From positions 26,691,039-26,755,038 of the forward strand of contig CM055097.1 of the NCBI GenBank assembly GCA_029204225.1: a stretch of DNA of 64,000 bases, written 5' to 3'. This DNA comes from Diphasiastrum complanatum. Lineage: Eukaryota; Streptophyta; Lycopodiopsida; Lycopodiales; Lycopodiaceae. Positions 45,401-54,400 of this stretch are shown piece by piece (the first letter of the stretch is position 1; every line of letters starts with the position of its first letter). The position numbers were made by a program, and so were the translations under genes. The notes beneath the pieces are model-generated. The model had not been told where the DNA came from. It saw only the letters and a program-made list of their open reading frames with translations, and did not search any database.

Positions 45401-48400
45401 GTTCTACCACCGGTTTGTTAGGAATTATTCCTGGATAGCTGCTCCTCTAACGGACCAGTTACAGAAAAACAACACTGTGGTTCGATGGGATGCTGAAGCT
45501 CAGCAACGTTTTGAGAACTTGAAGAAGTCGCTGGCCACGGCTCCAGTTCTCAAGATTGTGGATACCCAGAAACCTTTTGACCTAGAAACGGATGCAAGTG
45601 GCATTGCCATAGGTGCAGTGTTGAGCCAAGAGGGTAGACCAGTAGCCTCTGAGAGTAAAAAGTTGACACTAGCTCAACAACGATATCCTACACACGAGCA
45701 AGAGCTGTATGCGATTATACATGCGCTCAAGGTGTGGAGTCATTATTTATATGGCGCCGAGTTTTATGTGTACATAGATCATCATACTTTAAGGTATTTT
45801 TGCACTCAGCCAGATTTGAAGGGCCGCCAAGCTCGGTGGGCCGAGCTGATGCAGGAATTTCATTTGGAAATTCGCTTCCGAAGAGGGAAGGAAAATGTGG
45901 TCGCTGATGCACTATCGCGTATATTGCATCAGATGAGCTTTACTGTGGTTGGCCTAATGTGCGCAAGTTAGTCAACCAAATGGAAGAGTCAGTTGAGGTC
46001 GTCGCTTCCATAGAGGCACACACCAGTACATATTTAACATACACCGTGAAGGATGGTATGTTATTGAGAAATGGAAGAGTTTTCGTGCCAGACGTGAAGG
46101 ATCTTCGTCTTAAGATACTTCATGAATGCCATGATAGTCCCTGCGCAGGGCACCCTGGTATTGATAAGACCAGTGAGCTTTTGAGAAGGCATTATTTCTG
46201 GCCACGATTGCAACGGGATGTAAGAGAGTACGTCCAGCGTTGCATGGCTTGTCAAGTGAACAAGGCCGAGAGAGTAAGTCCTCCGGGCTTACTACATCCA
46301 CTTGAGATACCTATAGGAAGGTGGGAAAGCATCTTTATGGATTTTATTGTTGGGCTACCCAAGACCCAGAATAGATTCAATTCCGTTATGGTAGTGGTAG
46401 ACATGTTTTCCAAGATGGCTCATTTCATCGCAACGACCAAGAAGGTCACAGCTCCGCAAGTGGCTGAGTTGTTTATTCAGAATATTGTCAGGTTACATGG
46501 TCTTCCGAAGTCCATTGTTTCTCACAGGGATCCCAAGTTTACGGGAAACTTCTGGATTGAGGTGTTCGCCAAGTTGGGAACACAGTTGCGGATGAGCAGC
46601 TCTGAGCATCCGCAGACGGATGGTCAAACTGAGCGAGTGAATTAGATCTTGGAAGATACGCTTAGGGCATATGTTAGTAGTACGCAAACAAACTGGGTAA
46701 AGCATTTACCACTATTGGAGTTCGCGTACAATTATAAGAGACATGCGTCCACTGGATTGAGTCCATTTGAGCTCAATTATGGTTTCAGGCCACTGAGTCT
46801 TGCAATCATAGGAATTCCGCATAGGGTACCTAGTGTTGTAGAGTTTTTGGGTCAGATGCAGCAGAAGCTAGAGTTGGCACGAGATAACTTGTCCAGGGCT
46901 GTAGCTAGGGCAGAGAGTTATGCTCGTGAGAACCGTACCTATCGGGAATTTGAGAATGGAGATTGGGTGTATTTACTAGTCCCTCGAAGTCGAAGGTGCT
47001 ACGCACAGGGAATTGCACCAAGTTATCTCCTAGGTATTGTGGACCATGGTTGATTATTAAGAAGGTGAGCCAAGTGGCTTATAAACTACAACTACTTGTG
47101 GGATGCAAGGTGCATCTAGTATTCCATGTTACCAAACTAAAGAAATGTTTGCACGATGGCGATAGTCTGGTGGAAGGTCTAGTGTCTCTTGGGGAGAAAG
47201 ACACCACAGGTTATGGGCCAGGAAGAATTCTAGATCGAAGGGAGAGACGATTGCGGAATCGTCTCCTTCAAGAGTATCTAGTAGCTTGGAAAGGGCATCC
47301 GTTGTCAAATGCTACTTGGGAGACGTGACAGTTCACAGGCGTTGCAGAAGTCTTACCCATGTTGGAAAAACAGAGAAGGCTAGAATAGCTCAAAATTAGG
47401 ATTCAGGACCCTAGAAATGCTATTTTGAAGGACTACTTGAGCCTAACAGATCTAGGAATGAAACATGCATCTAAAATAAACAGCAAGCTGTAGATCATAA
47501 GAATGATCTTAATTCAATCCTATTTGAACTCTATTCATTGCCTATTGAATGAATCAAGATTTGGACTTTTCCCTACTTGCTGGCTACATCAAATAGGTCT
47601 ATGGATCAGTTTGCAATAGATCTCATGCAAATCTGACAAGATTTGAGAGAGAAATCAATGATTGGGCAAAACAGAACCAGCGCCCTCCTTCAAATAACAG
47701 ATTGCAACTGTTGTCACTGAATTCTGATGAGGGAAGGAGTAACAAGCAAAAAACCAGATCAGATCCTCCTGCGAGCTATTACAAAAATTGAGATGGAGAA
47801 TAGAACAAGATGATGAAGAGGGGAAAATTATTCCAAAAATCACACTTCTCCAAATCGTGGAGGTTCTATTTGTAAGAAATTGTGTATGTACAAGGCATGG
47901 CATGCTATTGCCAAGTGTCCAAGATAGGTGGCAATTTGCATGTCTAATTGCATGTGTCTAACTTGTCATGCATGCATCTTGCATGTTGCATGCAAACTAG
48001 GATATGTGGCAAACTAACTTTTTCTCCCCCATGCACATGTGCATGGGGGTCTACCAACATGCAAGAGGGCCTCCCACGAGTTTGCACAATTTTTTTTTTG
48101 CCTAAGTTTGGGCCTCAAAGTATTTTTGTACCCATGTGACAAGTTCCATTTACTTAACAAGGTTTATAAGTTCAACAACCCAGAGTATGTCATCGAGGAC
48201 CGATGACTTGCCAGAGGAGGGAAGGATTGTTAGAGTCTAGTTACGACTCTTATCACGACCTCGACCAGTCGGTTACTAGAGGGCATGAGGCCTAGTGTGG
48301 GCAAGGGTCGGTGACCGATGAGGACATCTGTCCCAAGTAGGGACCAGTGCGTCACAAGCAGTGATCCGGTGTGGCCGCCTGACAAGTTGTTAGTGATGCG

Positions 48401-51400
48401 GTGTGTCTTGACTGTCGGGACCCTAGCCGTCAGTGACGAGAAGCTAGTCGGCAAGTAGTCGGGGTGACCAAGAGGGTCACAGGTCTTTGGCGGGGCACGG
48501 GGGTGGTACCCTATGAGTCACTCAGTATTCACAGGTCACAGGGGCCATGCATGTCAAGTGGACTGATCACCCACAGGTGGATGCCATGTGCCAGTGGCGG
48601 GAATAGCAAGTAGAAGGACTCAAGGAGGGGGTGCCTATGGTCGGGGAGGTTCATTCTACACACCGGCTTTCTGGGTTCCACGAGCTTGGAGAGAGTGGCT
48701 TGTGACAATCCGACTCTTCACTTGTGGTTTTTTTGTGACTCAAAAGCCATGAGTGTTGGTTGGTACATAGATTCTGGTGCCTCTAAACACATGACTCCAT
48801 CAAGATTGGTTTGATTTTTTTGAAGAAATGAATTACAGACATTGTATGTGCCTTGAGGACACCACAACACATCAGATCAAAGACAAGGGAACAATACCTG
48901 TGAAACTTCTTTCAGGGGAAGTAAAGATCATAAAGAATGTTCTATTTGTACCAAGGTTGGCCAAGAACCTGCTTTTGGTTGGGGCCATACATGAGAATAG
49001 TGTTTGATGAGTCTACTTGTTTAGTGAAGGACAATGAGCATGATGATAGGATCATTGCAAAAGGATTGTAGGAAGTTGGTCTTTATAGGTTGCATACTAC
49101 TATCCTGACTCAGGAAGCCTATGTTGCGAAGACTTTTGATCATGATAATTTATGGCATGAGAGATATGGCCCACGTGAGTCTTCAAAGCCTATAGGTGCT
49201 AAAAAAGAATGATATGGAAATTGGATGACCATGTATCAAGTCAACCAGCGACTTTTGTGAAGGGTGTGCACATGGCAAGCAACAAAGGAAAAGATTTTCT
49301 AAACCAAAAGCTATTAGGGCATAGCAAGTACTTAAACTTGTTCATATAGGTTTGCGTGGACCCATGTATATTGGATCTGCAGGGGGGGCTTTCTACCTCA
49401 TGACCTTCATTGATGATTTTTCATGGAAGGTATGGGTTTATTTTTTGAAGCAAAAAAGGCTTTGGTTGAAACTCAAACTGGCATGAAGATAAGGGTACTC
49501 AGGTCTGACAAAGGTGGTGAATACATATAAGGAGAGTTCAATGGTGCAACTCAAGTGGAATCAAGCGTTAGTTTGCTAGTCCAGATACTCCTCAACAAAA
49601 TGGTGTTGATGAGAGAAAGAACATGTCCATTTTTGAGCGCAAGGGTAATGCATTGCCAAACTCTTTCTGGGCTGAAGCTCTGTATACTGTTGTATTCTTG
49701 TTTCCTACGAAAGCAATGGAGGGAATCATGCCTGAAGTGGTTACAATGGCAATAAGCCAAAGGTGAGACTACTTTGAGTATTGGGATGTATCGCCTATGC
49801 GCATGTGTATACACAAGGATGACAGGAAAAAGCTAGACACATTTTGTTATCGGTATTATCTATGGATATAGTGAGGAAGCAAAAGCATATGTACTGGTAA
49901 TCAAAGTCAGTTTGAGAAAAATCCCACTTTATTAATAAATCTGAGAAGGTTACATTTCAAGTGTGTGACCGACTAGAAAGAAGATTTTGAGTAAAGATGT
50001 TGCCTTTGATCAAGACCATGCACCTCAGGTGGAGGAGCATGAGAACAATGGTAAGAGTGAATATGAGTATTTTCTAGTTATTGATTCCAGTGAGCAGATC
50101 TCAAACGAGCCCAATGAGGAGACCTTTCAACCTCAAGAGCAAGAACCAGAGGTCTGAGGTTGATGAGACGCAAGATGAAAGGCCAAAGAGGGCTAGAGAG
50201 ACATTGGGATACATGGTCACCATCTGCATCACCTCTCCCTTCGAAGAGTCTACCAAGGTGATATTGGCAAACAATCAAAGATGGAGGGATGCTGGCTTAT
50301 CCTAAGATTTCCACCAAAAATTACATCAAAAGCTCACAAATTGAATTTCTTTGGATCAAATGAATACCATGCATTAAATGCAGGTTCAGAGGTGCCCACA
50401 CATGTGGATAGTACGGATTTGGACCCCTACCCAGTTTGGGATCAAATCTCCTCACCAAAATCAAGATTCTAGCTTGCCCTCTCAATACTAGTTTTTAGCA
50501 CCAAAACTTGCTAAAAATGGATTTGCATTAGATCAATGGCTTATGCTCTTGTACTTGGCTCAAATGTAGCAGGGAATATGCGAGGAAATCTTATAGGAAA
50601 TCCATGCAGGAGACCGACATTGCGCTTATGGCGTCTATCTCAAAGTCATATGAGCCACAGTCGTTCTATGAAGCTAAGAAGGTAAATGTATGGCAAAATG
50701 ATATGCAAGAGGAGTACGACTATATCATGCAAAATGACACATGGGAGCTTGTGGACTTAACTGATGGGAAGCAACCAATAGGTTGCAAATGAGTTTACAT
50801 GACCAAGCATCACGTAAGTGGCAATCTAGAAAAGCATAAGGGAAGACTTGTTGCAAAAGGTTTTGCTCAACAGGAAGGGCTTGACTATGATGAGATGTTT
50901 TCTCTAGTTGCTAAGTTGACATCAATAAGAATCATGTTGACAATAGCAGACAATTTTCATTGGGACATTCAACAAATGGATGTTAAAAGTGCCTTCCTCA
51001 ATGGAGAATTGAAGGAAGAGGTTTACATGGAGCAGCCACAAGGTTTTGAGGTTGAAGGCAAAGTGCATATGGTCTGTAAGCTTAAGAAAGCTTACAGACC
51101 AGGGCTTGGGCAAGTACCTCTTGTATGGGTTTAAGCAAGTGCCTAGGGCCTGGTACAAGCATATTGATGATTACTTCACAAAGCATAACTTCAAGAGAAG
51201 TAAATCTAACTATAACTTATATGTTTTGAGGGGGAAAGAGCTCAGAGTGATTATTGTTCTCTATGTTGATGATCTAATCATCACATGTAGCAATAAGTTG
51301 TTTATTTCTAAGATTAAAGAAGATCTTATTTGACATGAAATATTTGGGCTTGATACATTATTGCCTAGGATTGGAACTGTGGAGGGAACATTATATTCTT

Positions 51401-54400
51401 TTTATATCCCAGACAAAGTATGCAAATGATATTGAAGTTTAGCAGCATTTCATACGAGAGAAGTTGCAAAGTGGTGAAGTAGAGTTGATCTACTTCACCA
51501 ATGATCAAGTTGCAGATATCTTCACAAAAGGACTTGGTCGTGAAACCTTTGAGTTTTTCAGTTTACTCCTAGGTCTTATTGATAATCAATTATCCATTAA
51601 GGGGGAGTGTTAGGAAATAATGGTTAATTGATTAATTGTAGAGGCTAGCCTGCGAGCTAGTTCAAAGGCCTATTTCTATTTTTAGTATAAGTCAAAGTCT
51701 AAGTTTGACTAGGTACCTAAGATAGTACCAATTTTGCTAGAATAGTATAGAATACTATTTTATGATTATGCTAACATAGATTGCTATTCTTGAGACTAAG
51801 TAATTAGCATAAATGCTTTTACCAAATGGTATAGCAGGCAAATAGTTTTTGCCTTAAAGCATGTCCAGTCTCTATAATTAATTAATTAACCATTAATTCT
51901 AACAAATGAGCTTATTCGAAGATTCAATATGCAAGATTGCAAGCCTATAGCCACTCCTAGTGATACAATTAATAAGCCCATCTATGGCTGATGGGACATT
52001 GTTTGTAGACGAAACAATATCATCAATCGGTGGGCAAGTTAATATATCTTATACATACCAAACCAGACATTGCTCATGCAGTTGGTGTTGCAAGTCAGTT
52101 TATGAGTAAACCTACAAAGGCACACTGGAAATCAGGCAAGTGGAATCTGAGGTATGTAAATCAAACTTCTACATATGGCATTGGTTACTTGGATGATGGA
52201 AGCCTTTAGTTGGAAGGCTATTCTGATGCTGATTGGGCAGGAGACAAGGATGATCGTAGAATGACAATGGGTTATTCATTTCACCTGGGTTGTGGAGTAG
52301 TTTCTTGGTGCAGCAAGAAACAACCTTTAGAAGCTGAATACAGGGTGACATGCAGATTGCTCAAATGAGTCCTATAGTGATGTATTGCGATACTCAAAGT
52401 TGCATTCAGCTTGCGAGGAACCCCATATACCATGCTAGGACAACACATATTGAGGTCGACTAGCACTTCATACAAGGGAAAGTGCATAGTGGGGAATTCA
52501 GCTCGAGTTCTGTGGCACTGAAGATTAGACTGCAGACATCATTACTAAGTCGCTTAGTAAAGAGAAATTTGAAAAGTTTAGAAAGTCTTTAGGTGTTACA
52601 TTAAATAAAATAGCCATTAAGGGGGGGGTGTTGAAATATAATGCCTAGGTTACCCTAGTGGTAGGCACTTACATGGTTTTATGTTATGCGTTTGTCATGG
52701 GGGCAATCTAATTGTAAATAGATTGTACCCCTCTTTGTAATTTAAAATAAGTAAGTGCAAGTTGGATTCAAATGTGCATGCCATGTGGCATAAGATTCAA
52801 GTTGGTGATGACACCTCAATAGTTTCTAATTATGTAAGGGCGGATTCACCCTCAAGGAGGCCCATGCCCTCCTCTCACTAGTCAATCAGTTATTTGGAGA
52901 TCCTAACTTTGGTTTCTTTTGGTGCTTAAGCTTTTCTTGTAGTGTTGATGCTTCCATGGCTAGTTTCCTTCAAGCTTTCATCTATTGTTTCTTTTATTGA
53001 GGTTAAGATACTTCATATATAGACCTATATGTTCATTTGGGGGCACGTTCCTTTAGCCATGCACCACCTAGACCTTGTGGACCTAATTCATCTTGACTTT
53101 GACGACCTAATCTTTATGAAGACTGTTATATTTTTACTGCAAGGACTCTTTGGAAATGACGATACCTTGTGTGGTAGTGTTGTTTTGAGTTTATGGTTTG
53201 GGGTCATGGATTGGCGATCAAACCAAGCCTTGGTAGATAGTTTCAAATTTCTCCTAGAAAGTCATGATGATACAACGTTCCCCTCGTTCCATTGTTCCCT
53301 CATCCCTAAAAATGTTCATGTGTCAAGGGGCCTAGATGTGGCCCTGTTCCAGCGTCCCGTTTCCTGGTAACGATGCTGCTTGTACTGCCAAACTTGTAGC
53401 TCGCTCCCATAGTTTGTATGAGATTTCTGAAGCGATTATGTTCCTTTCCAACTCAATTTACCACTACTTTCCAAAACTTGTCCCATTTTTCATTTCAGTC
53501 TACTTTGCTCTATTGTGGTTGACTATGACACAGGTGAACACTATTTTTCTTCTGACAATCTACTATGTTGCTAAGGATGACAACTGTTTTCATGCATTTG
53601 GTGGCTCTCATTCAAGCACAAGTCTGTAAGCATCATAGCTTGCATCGTTGTTGACTTTTTTGTATAAGGGCACAGCTAACCTTTGGAAGAATGTAGATGG
53701 GAAAAAGAAAGAAAAAGCTTCCTATAGACTTCTATGTAATCGGATCAAGTCTTCATCTTGGAAAAATAGCTAGTCACTCTTTAAATGGCTTGGAGTATGT
53801 TAAAGTGTTTCCAAATCTTTTACCCTTCGACAATTGAGAATAATTAGTTCTTTGGACCTTAGTCTCCAATTTAGCCCCCTATAATATTATTTTGGTCTTT
53901 GAGTACCTGTCAATGATTTTAATTATCATTAAGTCATTAAGCAATCATTAAGTCCCTTAAAGTGGGGCACAGATAGGAAGGTTCCAATTTTTTAATTGTA
54001 ACGATTTGAATTTAAGCCCTTTTCTCTGCAGAGTTCAGAAGGGGGTAGGTGGATTAGGGTTTCAGAAGATATAGAAGGAGCTGTGAGCTTTACTTACAAG
54101 TAAATAAAGGTTCATAAGCGCCACATCTTAAGTAGATTAGAGAGCTTAGAGTGGCATAATTAAGCTATTTTAGGGTTATATTTCAAAAACAGCAGATTTT
54201 CTTCTGTATTGAAAAAGTTCTATATCTAATATATCCTATCAAGCAGCAAGCTGTGTTGGAGTAATGCCATATTTATTATGTAAAATGGAGCTTGATTTAA
54301 GCTCTCATGTGAGTCCTACATGTTTTCGCAAGACCTTTGCATCACTGGACGCGCGTTTCACCTTTGCAACCACTGACTAAGTATGTTCTTAGGATCTTGC

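Larger units (their letters stand above)
44110..48720 (+). mobile_element. Chromodomain Ty3/gypsy element, 5'-truncated, in HDAC intron 1
   Basis: Protease, RT, RNase H, integrase, chromodomain, polypurine tract and 3' LTR are present in order, but gag and the 5' LTR are missing. Frameshifts near 45955 and 47040, a stop in integrase, a deletion in RT and an insertion near 47385-48165 show that it is dead. It is the same family as the element starting at 58893. Confidence 0.88.
48740..53035 (+). mobile_element. Copia element, 5'-truncated, with nested insertions, in HDAC intron 1
   Basis: It starts abruptly in protease ([13 protein letters not shown] near 48757). It continues through integrase (LWHERYGP near 49153, FIDDFSW near 49408, [15 protein letters not shown] near 49580) and RT (50604-51330), then RNase H pieces near 52210-52560, a purine tract (ATTAAGGGGGGGG) and a 3' LTR from 52629. 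Many frameshifts and stops. It is interrupted by foreign DNA at about 50305-50575 and 51430-51904. There is no 5' LTR. Confidence 0.88.
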
